From the NCBI GenBank assembly GCA_018857735.1, contig JABMCL010000188.1, positions 1,417,501-1,481,500 on the forward strand: a stretch of DNA of 64,000 nt, read 5' to 3'. The notes under the pieces are model-generated. The model saw nothing but the letters and a program-made list of their open reading frames with translations. It made no database searches and was not told the origin of the DNA. The position numbers and the translations under genes were made by a program. Shown one piece after another: positions 21,674 through 36,000 of the stretch (the stretch's first letter is position 1; each line of letters opens with the position of its first letter). The stretch comes from Alviniconcha marisindica. Its lineage: Eukaryota > Mollusca > Gastropoda > Provannidae.

Positions 21674-24600
21674 GTAAGTATTGCAGTCCGGAGAAAACGG
21701 CCGAAGCATATATTTTAATAGTGCACCAAATATAATGGCACATAAGAGTGCAAAGATTGGGGGTCTCCATTCCGGCATCGATCGAAAGTCGATTATGCCC
21801 GTATTTCACTTTGCCATTTCCTCAGAAACAACCGCATTTCGGTGTGCATCGTAACGATTTCACAAATAATCGGCATTGCACTCATTGACATGGCAGACAA
21901 CTGCAACATGTTTGTTTGGCAGGTCACTGCATCAGTTGTTGGTATCGGAACGACAGAAGTGTGTGAATCGTGACTAATCAAATGTGGCCTGATCATGTAA
22001 TGATGTATTGTTAGAATGTTACCACATTGTTGCTTGGAACAGTGTGACTCTGGATAACTAGTGTGATTGAAAAGTTACTGGTTGATATTTCCTTTTAACA
22101 TTATGCGTTAAACTAATTTGTTGTTGTTGTTGCTTCCAATTCCATTTCGTTATGTGGGTGTCGAATTTTCTAGCTACTTGTGAAGTCAAGTGTCAACAGT
22201 CAAGTGGTTGGCATACCCCCACCCCCTTTTTGGAGATTAATCAGAAAAGTGTGGTGTAGACTTGCTTCTTGTCACTTTTAAATTTTAGCTACACTGTGTA
22301 ACAATGTAGCAACTGTACATTTATAGTGTTAGTGTAACCAGGGGGAGGCAGTCACAAAGTTAACCAACACATATTATAATTAGTACTGGTGGTACACTGT
22401 ACGGTGGTAGTGCATACCTGTATAAATGATTGCCAGATCAAGTTAACAACAAAATAGGTTAGGAAAAAATTATAGTATGGGCTTTCATAATTTACCAGGG
22501 CCAGGGACATACTTTACTTTTGGAGTACAGGTGAACATTAGGCCTGAAAATTGGATAAAAAAATTAATAGTAAAATGCATTTGTTTGATTCATTTGCTCC
22601 ATCACTGAAGCTGCCCTTTTGAAGCTGAACATTGTTTTCACACTGCCACTACACATTGGTAGTGTACAGTGCTCCCGATAACGCACAACTGTGGGTCTAT
22701 TACGCACCAATTTGAATTTTGATGCATGGATTAGAGATCTGTGCGTCATCTTGACACACACATATTTTCAAAGCAATTGAGATAGTCAACGGTCATTTAG
22801 CACATCAATGAAACTGGATCAGCAAGGTTTGGAACACAGAATTCTGCTTGCCTAACCACATTCCTGTCTGCGATGCTGATTGGTTTAAATGTCATTTCCG
22901 GCAGTTGTATTTCAAAGCTGATTGGTTGAGAATTCATTTCCTTTCTAAGCTGTCACTTCCTTTCTACGCCAATGTTTTTACTTTGGCTGAAACCGTGTCG
23001 CTTTTACCTGGCTTACATGTGTGAAGAAGTGTTTGGCAGCAAAGTCTGATGAAAATATTATTGTTGAAGGAGAGAGAAGGTATTAAAGCAGCTGAAAAGA
23101 TCCTAGCGCAACTGTAGTCACTAGTGTACGTTCGACTGGTGCAGCTGCAGTAGGTAGGGTAAATGTGACTGAATTTTGGCAAAGATGAACAGAGCCTCCA
23201 TCATTTTTGCTACTGCTCAGATGCAAAATGGATCTTGCAATTCCACAGTGATCCACTCTTTGCCCTGATAGCCAAATGAGTTATTATAATTACCATTTTT
23301 GCAACAGTTACTTTTGCTTTCTTTACTAATGTGCTGTATTCCATTGGAACAACCTCAAACAAAAACTGAGGCTATTCCATGGCTGTTCCAGTAAGAAACA
23401 AGTCGGTGAAGGAAGCAAAATAAAGAAGTAATTGTTGCAAAAATGGTAATGACATTTGATTATTTAGCTACCTGATGGAAGCAAAAATCATTGTGGAACT
23501 GTGAGAATCTGAGATTTGGGTTGGGCCATTTTGTGACCGAGAGTCAGCCCAGTCTACAGCTCTGATTTCATCACATTGAATTCATTCACTTATGCAATAT
23601 ATTTGATCAGTTTTCTGAGAGTAAAAATGCACACACAAAAGCTTGTTCAGTTGCAGCTTTGTTCAGGGTTCACCATTCAGCTGCACTCAGACGTGTTCTA
23701 GGTTGTGTAACTGTGATGTGTAAGACTTAAGCTGCACTCAAACGTGTCCTAGGTTGTGTAACTGTGATGTGTAAGACTAAAACTTAAGAGAGGAAACTCT
23801 CATGACCATCTAAGTATCTTGCTGTGGCCACGATCTAAAGCTCACAAGTGTCTGTCTGACTGATGTCACTCTGTGTGTCTGGGTTTTGTCCCAGTGATGT
23901 ATTCTGAGTGTGGTTGAGATTGAGGGGCATACTGAGGTAGCATGTATGTGTGTGTGTGTGTGTTTGTGTGTGTATGTGTGTGTTCACTTGTATTGAAAAT
24001 GCACAGCAGTGCCTACTCTTTGCTCAGTTTTATTTAAACAAAGTGGTTTGACCCCAGGTATACTGTGCATTAGGCCCACATTTGATTTTGTGAAGAGGTG
24101 CTCTGCCTTACGCAGTTACGGTTAAATTTCACCATATTTGTAATTTCAGTGTAATGATACTGGTTGATTTAAGAAAGGCTTCCTTTTTTATGTATTTATT
24201 TGGATGAGGGAGAATGACTGATGGTAGTACACTGCCTCAGCCTGTGTGTTGGTTTTGATGAGGCAGAAACACCTGCTGTAGAACCCCCCTTCCCCACAGT
24301 CCACCCTCTGTCCCTCAGGATTGATGAGCTTTCACAGGGCTGCTGCATCATCAGGTTGAGTGTCTTGCAGCCCCAGTCACACTCACAGTCACAGGGCTGA
24401 GTCTGACCCAGCTAGCAACTGGGGTCTGGCTGTGCTGAACTGTTGGATCATACAGCAGTTGCTGGATATTCCTGTTTAAAACTTGGCTTTTTGAAAAATC
24501 AGCAGTCAAGGCTTCTAGTTCTAGAGCTGAACACTGTCATTTTGCTGTTGGTCATCATGAGGAGCTCCAAGAAAAAGGATAGGTTAAAGCCAAAGGGGTG

Positions 24601-27600
24601 AGATTTTGTTCTTGATTTGAGGATCAGATATGTATTTAGTTTGTATGCAGATGTATTGATTTGATTGTTATTGAGTGTGATACTGATAGTAATTATACAA
24701 GTGTATGGATGGTTCCATTGTGTATTACTGACAAACATTAAAAAAATACTGATCAGGAGGGTGTCTGGCATAATTACTGCACAGCAGTTTTTTGCTCACT
24801 ATCAGTATCACTGTTATAGTACCACTACCAGTACATTTGTGACAGATGTTTAATTTTGAATGATATAATTTGTGGAGCTTTATTAGTTTATCAAGACATA
24901 ATCATATGTTAAACTTCATCTGGTCATACCACTTATACTTTAAAGTTATAGGTTTACTCTTTTGATGACCATGATCACAGTTTGAGTTTGTGGTGGTGTC
25001 AAAAGAAACTGAAAGCCATGGGTCACAAAAATATGCGGAAAAACTGTGCATTTTTTTGTTTACGCAGAACAAACCCCTCTCAGTCTCACACAATTGCTCA
25101 AACCCCATGTGTTTACTGTTTGCGGAAAAGTCCAGATCTGTATGACACTGACATAATGTGTTTGGTTTAAAGCCTTAAGTGGTCTCTCTTTTGCTCATTC
25201 TCTGTTTCTCTGACACTGAGGAGTGAAGTTGTAAGAGCATACCAGCATTGACAGCAGCTGTGCCAGGGTGGGTGACATTGAACACTGTCAGTGGGTAGTT
25301 CACTGCCTGTGTCAGTTTCTGGCTGCATTACTAGTTTGCCGCTGTTCATTTGCATGTAGGACCAACCACATGTTGCATGTCACAGAAGGCAACAGAGCAA
25401 CTCAGATTTGTTTTGTCCTAGTCCTGATGATGTTTATCAGCCAGTTCCTTCCACTAGTTCTGAGCTGGTGGACAACAGGCAGCCTACTGGAGAAGGTAAA
25501 CATTAAACAAACCAGCCAGGAATCTCAGTGCCAGCAAAAGGCTGAGGTATAACTGTCAGGCACCACAGGTAAAAAATAAAAAATAAATGTTGGTTGCAGC
25601 TCAAGGATAAGAAAGTAGCGCTGTCATTTGTTGGGCTTGCACAGAATTCTGCAGTATGTGCAAGAGGCATTATTTCAGCTAGAGTAGGTACATGCAGGAT
25701 TGTTATTAAAAAATCTCTGTTGGTGTGTGTAGCATTTTATTTGGTTGTACACATTTTTTTCAAGACTCTACTTTTGCTACAATGCAAGATGAAAAGGTGT
25801 TTGCACACCCTGGGAAGCTGTTGTTGTCTTTGTCAGGTTCCAGCTTTCTGTGTTGTTGATAATAATTTATGTACATGACAAGATCATGTTCAATTTGGTT
25901 TAAAACAGTAAAAGATATTTTTGACCTGGGCTGTTATCAGTGGAGATAACTGTTGTTGTTTTTTGTCTTGATAAGATTTATAGCACAATTAGCTTTTTTG
26001 AAAGATGCTGTTTCAATGAGATCTTTCATTCTGTTGAGCATTGCATACATGCTGCTTGATACTAGTGTTGAGGACCTTGTCCTTTTATTTCAAAGTCACA
26101 TGGGTGTCAGAAGTTTTAAGTAACAAGATCACAGCAAATTACTTCTCATGAGCTTGGGTGGTGTGCATTTGTAAGGAAAATATTTTCAGATTTGGCAAAA
26201 GTTTAAACTTGGGGGCTGTTTTTCTGAGACTAGGTAAGCAGGATCTTTCAGATTTTGCACGGTGATACTGATGACCTCTGTTGAGCATTCATTTTTCATA
26301 CCAGGTTGAGGGACCTTTTCTGGCTATCAAGTATCAGTATGACTGTGTCACAGTAGTACTGAAAAGATCAAATGGGAACTACTGAAACCAAAAGTATGTT
26401 CTGATCAGCAGTTTTGTTGTTGCTATCCCATTACCCGTGTGGACCTCAGACCTGAAATGCACAGCTCCTTCCTGTCAGCATCCCCACCTCTGGCCACATC
26501 CAAGGCTTATTCAGCATTTTTGCTGCTGGTCCTGCTACCAAAGGTCCACAGGAGACCTCAGAATACCTGTCGTAATTATCCCGGTGTTAACAAGCACAGG
26601 AACTGCTGCACTTGTGTTGTTGGTCAAGTAATTAGACGTTTAGAGCAACACCCTTGATGATGCATCCATGAAGTGGAAAAAACTCGGCTGCATGGTCCCA
26701 GTCTCAGCTGCATGGTCCCGGCCTTCCCACTGGGCCCATAACAGTTAACACTCCCAGCTCTTGGTAGGGCTGGGAGCTGGTCAGAGTCCCACATGACTGA
26801 CAGGATTCAAACTGATGACCTTCCGATGTGTAGTCTTAAGTGTTAAGCTAGTAACCACTATGTCGGAGCTTTTGGGGCTGGTCCCTGCTCAACAGGTTTT
26901 TGAGAACCCAGAATGCGTCTAATAAAGCCTATAGTAATAGTAAAAAAAAAAAAAAAAAGTGGGCTACTTAGCAGATACACCAGCTGCCAGGAATATTTGA
27001 ACATCTTATTTCCATCTTCCTATAGTTCCAAATCCAACTTCTATTTTTTTTTTGGTCTTCCAATATCATAAACTGATATTGATAGAGATCTGTGCTATGG
27101 GCAGTGAATAGCACTTTATTTTTTTTAATTTTTTTTAACTCTAGCAAGTAGCGTTGAACACGAGCTTCCTTCATCTTACGGACATAGACCATATAAACCA
27201 CCCATAAAATATACACAGCACTGCACGTTAGGTTGGGGGCAGCAGCAGAAAGAGGTCTTGGAGAGGAAGCATAAAAGAGACTGCTTCATTCTAACAGGTT
27301 GAGGACAGACGCCTACAGCAAGGGGGGGAGGGGGGAGGAGCAAGTGTCCCAGTAGCCAGTATTGATCTGCATAATGTTACACTGTGGGGGAGGAGGCCTT
27401 GTGTGCCATTGCTGGGGCTGCTGCAAATAACTGACCTGCTGCTCCAGTTCCCCATTCAGACCTTACCTTCTCCACTTGATGCTGTGCTGCAGTGCTAGTC
27501 TAGAAGTAGAGCTAGAAGTGCCATGTAGGACTGCCTGCCTGCCTGCCTGCCTATGCAAATACAGTTCAAGCCCTATCCCCCCCCCCCCCCTCCCCCCCAA

Positions 27601-29988
27601 CCTTCTAACTCACAGACCACAATGAGGAATGGAGGAATGGTTGCCCCCCCCAAACCATTCCTCATTGTGGTCTGCAAATGTGACACTAAACAGCCACCTA
27701 GATCATTTGTCTTTTAGTTTCACTCAGGCATGATTAACAAGTAACACTATGTAGTGAAAGGCGTCTGGGTGAAGATTCAAAATGTCAGCAGTTACACTTA
27801 TTACTTACACTGCAGTGTAAATATGCATAATAATTACATTTTGGGGGGTATTAAAAACAAGACAAAAATGGGGGGTGGGGGGTGTTGCATTTGATTCATC
27901 TGGCTTGTGTTGAATGGTTAAACCATTTGCATCCAATTTAAAACCTGGCATGATGTCACATCTTCATGGGGCTGGAGTTGTGTGGACAGATTGTTCAAGT
28001 GCTGTCTTAAGAGGCTACGACACCCTGAAGGCTCAGATTGTTGAACAGTGATTGGCCCATGGATATAATAGATATAATCTTACGAGCAATCAAATATTTT
28101 GCAGCGAAGCCTGCTAATTACTATGATGACACATCATTAGTGGGAACCTGGTGAAAAAAATAATAATTGATTGTTGTACTAGTGAATACCCAGCTCCCTG
28201 CACCACCTGAAACACATACACACACACACACCATGCACTTTTACTGTGTTGCATTTATTTTATTTTTAGAACCAGTCAAACAAAATGAGAACCTGTACCT
28301 CTGACTGATTGCTGATTTTGTTTCTGGTATATATATATATATATATATATAATATAATATACTTGTCTGGTAAAAACTAAAATACAGAAAATTTCCGGTT
28401 AACAACTTAATGCGAACCCTGTTTGTACTCTGAGGATTTATATTTTCTGAGTGAGAACATCCTATATTTTCTGAACCACATTTTGCTGATCAATATATCA
28501 TGATTTTTTATTTTTTATCCTTTGTGCAGTCGTGATCAGCAGTTCATGTCCAAACGAACCCTTTAAATCATGCCTGTGTGAAATATTTACCCACTAATGA
28601 AGTTTGCGCATGATATTGATAATGAACACTGTTACTGACCCTTCACCTCTGTTTGGCTTTGCAAAGGGCTGCTCCTCAGAACCCACAGGCTGGGCCAGGA
28701 GGACCTCCGTAAGTAGTGTTCACCCAGCAGTGAACATCATCTGCTGTCTGCTCCCACAATTATGGTTCTTTGCTTTCTGTTTGGCCTGCAGCTTTTCTTG
28801 TGATGCATGATATTTGTAATGTCATAGAATTGCAGTGTATTAATGTATGATAGGTGTTAGACTGTCACTAACCTGTTACTGCTTTTATTTTTAAAGTGAA
28901 GCACCTGTTTACGTTGCATGTATTCTGAGAGGAATTTAAAAAGGTATTGGTTTTTATCGACTGTTGTGGCTGTTGTTGTTGTATGATTGCTTGGGGGGGG
29001 GGGGGGATGTTTGTTTTACATTTTTGTGTTTGTACAGTTTCATGTTAAAAAAAGGAAAACACAAAACTTACACAAGGCCATGGGGATGCAAATCATCAGT
29101 GCCATCATGTTGAATATGAATGAAGAAATAGCAGTGCAAAGATAAGTTTACAAAGTTAATTTGACCGCTCTTGTGGGGTTTAAAGAAATGAGCCAGAATA
29201 TCATCTTCTGTCTGGGTAGGTGGGTGTTTGTTTTTTCAAAGTTTATCTTCGGGTATTTAAAAAAAAAAAAAAAAAAAGTTTTACATCACGTTCTCCTACT
29301 GCAGTACAGTGCTACTTACTATGAATAGTGCTGGCTGCAGAGTGTGTAGAGTTACTGAATGATAGGTGCATTATTACTTTTTCTTTGCTCCAGTTTTCAC
29401 ATTCAAGCACTTGCTTTTCAAGCCTGTCATTGTATATATATATATATATATATATGTATTTTTTTCCTTCTTAACACTTGCATATATAGATGTCAGTTGT
29501 CACATTTATCATAATTGTATATTCTGTTTTTGACGGCATTTAGTGATTTACAGCATGCGTGCTGTCTTACTGTCAGGCTGTATGATATTTATATGTGCTT
29601 GCAATGTTGGAGTCTTCCTCAGTATGTGTGCACATATTTGGATTGTATTTGATGTTTGAAGTACATTTGATGCATGACTTTGATTGTATAAATTGATGTT
29701 TGAAGTGCATTTGATGCATATGACTGATTGTATTTGATGTTTGAAGTTCATTTGATGTGTATGACATGGACTGATGTTTACCACAGGTAACAACATGGAA
29801 GCTGGGGGCACACATTGTCATTGACAGATTGACACTAGTCTGGTGTCAAGCTGTTGTCAGTCAGGCCCTAGTCAGATTGGATTGTCTGCAGTTTGCAGGG
29901 ATGGGCCTTTGAGCTGTTTCCTTGTTTTTTTAGCTGCTCCAGCCAGCATCTGGTTTTAATGGCTGTGTGTGTGTGTGTGTGTATGAGA

Positions 29989-30019
<31 letters not shown>

Positions 30020-33000
30020 CGCGTATGTGTCTGTGCTTTTTGGTACAAGTCAGACTGGTGCTCCAGCAGTAACTATGCAGCCTGGTGGCCTTTGATTTAT
30101 GGTGTTGTAGTGAAGTGTGTTTCTGATAGGTATTGCTCATCAGTGTTCACTTTATATTGTTATTGTCAAGCTGTTTTGTACTGGCATGTATTTTTTTCTC
30201 TTTGGTGATTTGATTAATTGTGGATTGCGTATTTTTCATTTTTTATATTGTAGTTACCATAAACACAGTCACTAATTTGTGTGTATGCACATATGCATAC
30301 ACATGCATGCACATATACATGCATGCATACACCACACACATAGTGACACACATCACATACATGCAGTGATACATACATCACATGCCACCAACCAGACAAC
30401 ATAATGCACAACACTGTATAGTATATCCCAGTTAAAAGTGCAGGTATATATGACTGTACCAAAAGGTGTGCATAAAAACAGGACAACAGGGGTGGAAAAT
30501 AATGTTGCTGGTAGATTAAAACTAGATGTGTTTTTAGAATGTGCATATTACTAGGAAAAGATTTCTTGAAAGTAAAAGATTGCCGAGAAAGTTCGTAAAA
30601 GGCTGCATGCTATACGTAAGATATTACAACATGCATAGTTCATTAGCACAAAATCAAATCACATTATTAGGGCAAACCTCCTCTACAATGTTTCTGCCTA
30701 ATTTTGTACACCCTGACCTGTATAATTTAACATACATTTGTGAAATGATGATTGTTGTAATATCTTATATATGACATAAACCCAGATCTTAACATTTCCT
30801 AATGTAACAAAGAACACACTCTTTCATGCCATATAGTCACACAAGTGAATGTAATAAACACAGTGAAAAGAATTTTTCCCAATTTGCATTTAATTACATG
30901 TCATAAAAAGCAAATGAAGCAAAATTCAGTTAAATATCAGGATTTCAACAAAGTAACATTTCTCCAATTTTCAGCATATAAAACAAACCAACAAACCACC
31001 ATTTGCTTACTTAAGTCAAAAATAACCAGGAAAAATATTAATCTAGCAAAAACACATCAGAATGACCTGATCTTATGAAGATAATTTACATTAAGACAAA
31101 AAACTGTATAATGGGACATCTTTTTTTTATCCAAATGCATTTTTGTTCAGCACCTCGTTTCCACATGGCAAGTCTCTGTGTAAAATAGCAGAAAGCTCCA
31201 AGCTTGGAAAGAAAGAATTGCCACCACCAGCAACTCCTCCGTTGTGGGCGCTTTGCTGTGCCATCTTGACTGCTCTCCTTATTTGTTCTAGGAGTGAATC
31301 TTCTACTGCCAGTCTGTGTCTGTACTTTCTGCCGTTGTCTGCATTTGTTGAGGGTTTCTCCATAGTCATGATACTTCTTCTTGGCTCAGGATATACCCTG
31401 ATGAAGTGCTATGAATCTGAAATTAAAAAATAAAAACAAATTATTAAAAATTGTCACCATAGCCTATCGATCTTATGATAGGCTCAGTACAAACATGTCA
31501 TCATTAAATCCACTCACCCTGGCCTCTAACTCTAAGACATAATTATCATGTACTCAGTTCTCTGAGCTTCATGAAACTTTGATGTCAGTCACAACAGCCG
31601 TGTTGCAAAAGTGACATCTGACATAATTTTTCAAGAACTTTATCTCAGTTGTAAGCTCTCATCAGTTGACAAAATATTCTAGTGGTCATTGCTAAATTTG
31701 TAAACAGTCTACAAAAAACATGTAACAAAACGACTGACGGGTTTTTGATAAAACTGAGTGCACATACTGCATGGAAGATCTGCAAAATATTGCCTCGTTA
31801 TAATCAAACTCTTCATGCTGTACTCGTCTAAGTATCAAAAAGGTTTCCAAATCTTCCACGTGGAATATGCCACTTCTCACTGTACTTCTTACCAAATTGG
31901 CTGAAACCCTAAAAACTTTCTCAATAAACTTCTCAAAAAGCTCAAAGTGCACGTCTTACGTAAGATTCATGTTTTACGTCAGACCACTGAAAATATTACA
32001 ACATACCTTCTGATGTTTGCAAACAAACACATGCCATGCAGCCATAAAATCCAGTGAGCCAGGAAGTGTCATGTGATATGCTGGATGGGATAGAAAAACG
32101 TGACTGCTTTCTCATTTGTTATCAGATTTTTGTCAAACGTCAGATCTTACAACAGTATGTGAACGGTCAGGAAAATGTTTTTAAAACTTCACGCAAACTT
32201 CGCTGAAAAAAATAGAGCACTGTTGTGTAGTGTAGATGTATGGATTGGAACACATGCAATGTTTCTGGTGATTCCAAAGCGAGGCTGTTTGTGTTTGTGT
32301 TGTATGAAGTTTACAGTTTGGTCTTACAATGCATCTGACATGTGACAATGCAAACATTTGCGTGCAATTGATCGAAAATACAACAGTTATGAATGCTGAT
32401 GTTGTATCACCCATATAAAACAATGTTTCCCGTGTACTAATCAGTGACTGATACTCCATGTGATTGTCACTTGTTTGTAAACAAAGTGACAAAGATCACT
32501 CAGTACATCGATGTCAGTTTTTGGCGGTCAATTTTCAGTGTGTTTTTCTGCTTGTTATGGCAGTTTGTTAAAACCACCTGAAGTGTGGTTGCTGAAATTA
32601 TGTGTACTAAATATTCATTCATCCATGCACACAGTCAACACACAATTTAAAAGAAAAAAAGTTTCCACCATTCTTTTATTTTCAACTGAGGTGCATAACT
32701 CCCTGCATGAGCACGTTTTGGCACAAAGTCATATGTATTGTCGCACTCCGAGCACCGCTTTCCGGCACCTTCCTCCAAACTCTGACAGATTTAGTTACGC
32801 CACTGAAGGGGCACTCTGTATCTCCGCGCAGCTGTCCAGTGATGCGGTCAGCACCCTCCGAAAGGTTCGGGTACTAATATGACTGTAGAAGCAACCTAGC
32901 GCCAAAACACGAACGTAAACATGAGACGCATCCACTGTACCCGGGTTAAAAAAAAAGAGTTCCGTCTCGATTCAAACGATTGTGGTTTTATTTGTGCTAG

Positions 33001-36000
33001 TGTAAACTTTGTTGGCGGCTATAAATGTCACGCCTTGTTTTATTCGAAAAACTGCTCGTTAGCTGACAGTTTTCTGGACCCTATGATGTAACTAAATACA
33101 GCAGTGGTTGAAGGAAGGATGTCGTAAGCCGGTGCGTGGAGTTTGATGTATTGTAAGTGTTTTTGTGTTGATGGCAAACGGTGGCAAACAATTTCAAGCC
33201 TCCTGTACCTTTTCCTGCTGTGTTTTTCTGAAAATCCCCAATACCTAGTGCATTAGCAAAAAGACCGTCTTCTCAATCTTTCTTTTATATATATATCTGT
33301 ATATTAGAGGTGTTCCCTCATCAGCATGGTCTTATTCATAGTCAAGAGATTCACTGTATTGTCTTACAAAGACCAGATTAGTAGATGCAGATTTTGGGGA
33401 GCTGGCAGCCCTGGCCTGTGGAAGATGATTCACAAGCTGTACCCTAGGACTGAAATATGAGTGAACAGCTAGAAAGTAATGGCACACACATCTGCTGTCC
33501 TCGTCCCCAGGAGCTGTTGTACTATTTTGGATAGGCTAAGCTTGCTGTCTGTGTTTCCTACTTTGCACATTTTGTGTTCAGCAAGAATATGCATGTATGT
33601 CTGCTCTGCATGAATACAGTGTGTCATAGACCTGTGGAAGAAGTAAACTGTACCAGTAATATGTGGTTAACGGAATGCCTTGTCCCTGACCCCGAAGGGA
33701 TGCCGGGGATGTCCGATTCTCTCTTGTCTGGAATCTCGTAGCTCTCCTTTGATTCCCCATTCCCATATTTTCTCTTGTTTTTCTACCTAGTCATGTTGCT
33801 CCTTTTGTTTTGTCCATTCCCCTGACTTTTTGTTTGTTTTTTTACCAGGAAGGTGTCCAGTATTTGTGCTGGGCTTCTTCTTCTTCTTTTTTTGTATGGC
33901 TCTTTTTGAACAGCTAGGAGTAGGAGATGATAGTTGGTAGGTGGTATGTGCAGCTTACGGCCGTATTATATGTTGTTGTTATCTGCCACTATGCATTTTA
34001 TATTAAAAAAAATATGTTTGTTGTTTCTGTCCATTCCTTTTTTTTCTTTTTCTTTTTTCATTTTTGAAAGTCTGGTATTGATGAATCAGACAAAATGATT
34101 GATGATACCAGCAGGTCCTAACTTTAAAAAAAATAATATAATGCTGTTTTAATAAGGGCTGTATTGAAGAGACTAATTTGTATTTGATGTTTGTGTACAT
34201 GTATGTAGCTTTAAAAAAAAGAAAGAAAGTTGTATGGATTGATTAGATAGATTTGACCTCAGAAATATATATATATTGTGAGAAGTTTTTAAATGTGCTT
34301 TTTTAAAAATCCAGTTACTAACCAACTGTCTGGAATCTTGTCCTTGACTGCATGGCCAGTAAAATGCGGAGTGTCTCAGTACTCTTACATGGAACCCACT
34401 AGTTTGTGCAGTGAGGGTCATTAGTCGGATGCCAGATTGTGTTCGTGCGCACAGGTTCCTTGGGAAGATGTACAGTCAACACGGACCCAGAATTGTGTGT
34501 TTATGGTAGTTTCTTTTATTGTTGAGGACTGGTTCACTCACAGGCCAGCCTGTACCTTCAAGACCTTTGTTTTCGTCCAGGCAGTGTTGGCTGGTAATGG
34601 ATGATAGAAGTTGGGTTTAAGTTGTCAGCTGAAATCTAGTGAACATGAGCAACAAGAAGAAGAGGAGAATATAAGTTATTACAGTTATCTTATCTTGAAG
34701 TTAAGCTTAACTCATTCAAGATGCCACAAAATGACGCTCTCGGCTCCTGTCGACACACTGTTTATGCCCGTTTAAAAAAAATTGTTGTAAATAAACTACT
34801 AGGAATAATAAGATAAACACATACATTTTTAGAAAGCTTAGGATGTGTGCTTGTCAGATAAATGATCCATAGAGTCATATCAGATACCTTTCTCTGTCGC
34901 AACAGCAAAGCAGGAACTATCCAAAAACAGTATAAAGAAAGTTTTATTCTACTGGTTGCATGGATCCCAGTGATGAAAATGAAGATGTTATTATTGCTGT
35001 CACTTGAGTCCGCCTTGAGATCTACTGGCACAAACTCCTCACCAGAATCAACAATGTTCTCTTGAGAACCATTGTCCGAAAAATCTTCTAGATCCAAGCC
35101 CTCATTCTGTACTAATTCCACAGTTTCCCTCGTCAAGTAACGCATGTTCACTCTGCGCACTGCCATTTTGAAACGTCAGTTTGACACGCGTGTTACAAAG
35201 GCCAAAACAGACAAAGGAACACTCGACTGGACTAAGGGGGATTGCTGAAAGTGTCCGAAATTGATGCAGTTAGTATAATATTATTGCCTCCAATCAGTGC
35301 GAAACTTGCTCATACTGTTAAAAATGTTTCATTCTTACTGCATCCGAAGACGCAGATCATCGTCAAGCGTACTGCTATTTTTTCCGCGTCTTAAGATGCA
35401 GAAAGCCGTGAGAGACTTACCCTTATCTGTCACAAGTGTCAGTTTCACTTTCAGACCACCAGCATGCCATTACCATGGGCACTGTTTTACATCAGTATAC
35501 ATTATGATAGATACATACATGTACTGCAGAACCAGCCAGTAGAAGGATACAAGGGAGTTTGTCAGTGATAGGAAAGAAGAATACAGTAGCTCTTCCAAGT
35601 TCAGTCAGTAGATACAGCAGATCTTCTGATACGTAGAAAATGGGTTTTTAGCGTCAAGTCATCCGTGCTGGCTAGAGAACCTTCTGAAGAAAACGGGCAC
35701 TCTCCTCCTGATCACAAGTGTTGATGTGTTCCACCTGACGACATCAATTTTGTCGAATGAGTCAGGACAGCATTTCCTGGCATCTTTTTGCATGGTGCTA
35801 TGCATGATGTCGCATTGTTTCTTTGAAATGGAGATGTCTCTAACTCGGACACAAAACCTCTGAAAGCTTTCAGATTTCATGCTGGAGTCCTGTTCCTGCT
35901 ATCGGAGCCAGGTCCTTGGTACCCAGCTTAGCTATGGGTCTACCTGACAGAATGACCATCCTATGACTGTACGAGTGGTAGTATGATGGGAGATAATGGA

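Larger units (their letters stand above)
21674..28666 (+). other. synaptobrevin intron 1 (about 7 kb)
   Basis: Bounded by GTAAGT and AAAG. Besides the repeats listed separately it holds a (GT)n tract near 23947-23982, a (CTGC)n run near 27531-27552, poly-C near 27578-27597, and (TA)n near 28329-28350. No other gene was recognised. Confidence 0.6.

Noticed and set aside
26437..26657. Overlapping 64- and 72-codon frames in synaptobrevin intron 1
   Set aside because: Two frames are open over the same GC-richer stretch with no conserved motif. Treated as chance.
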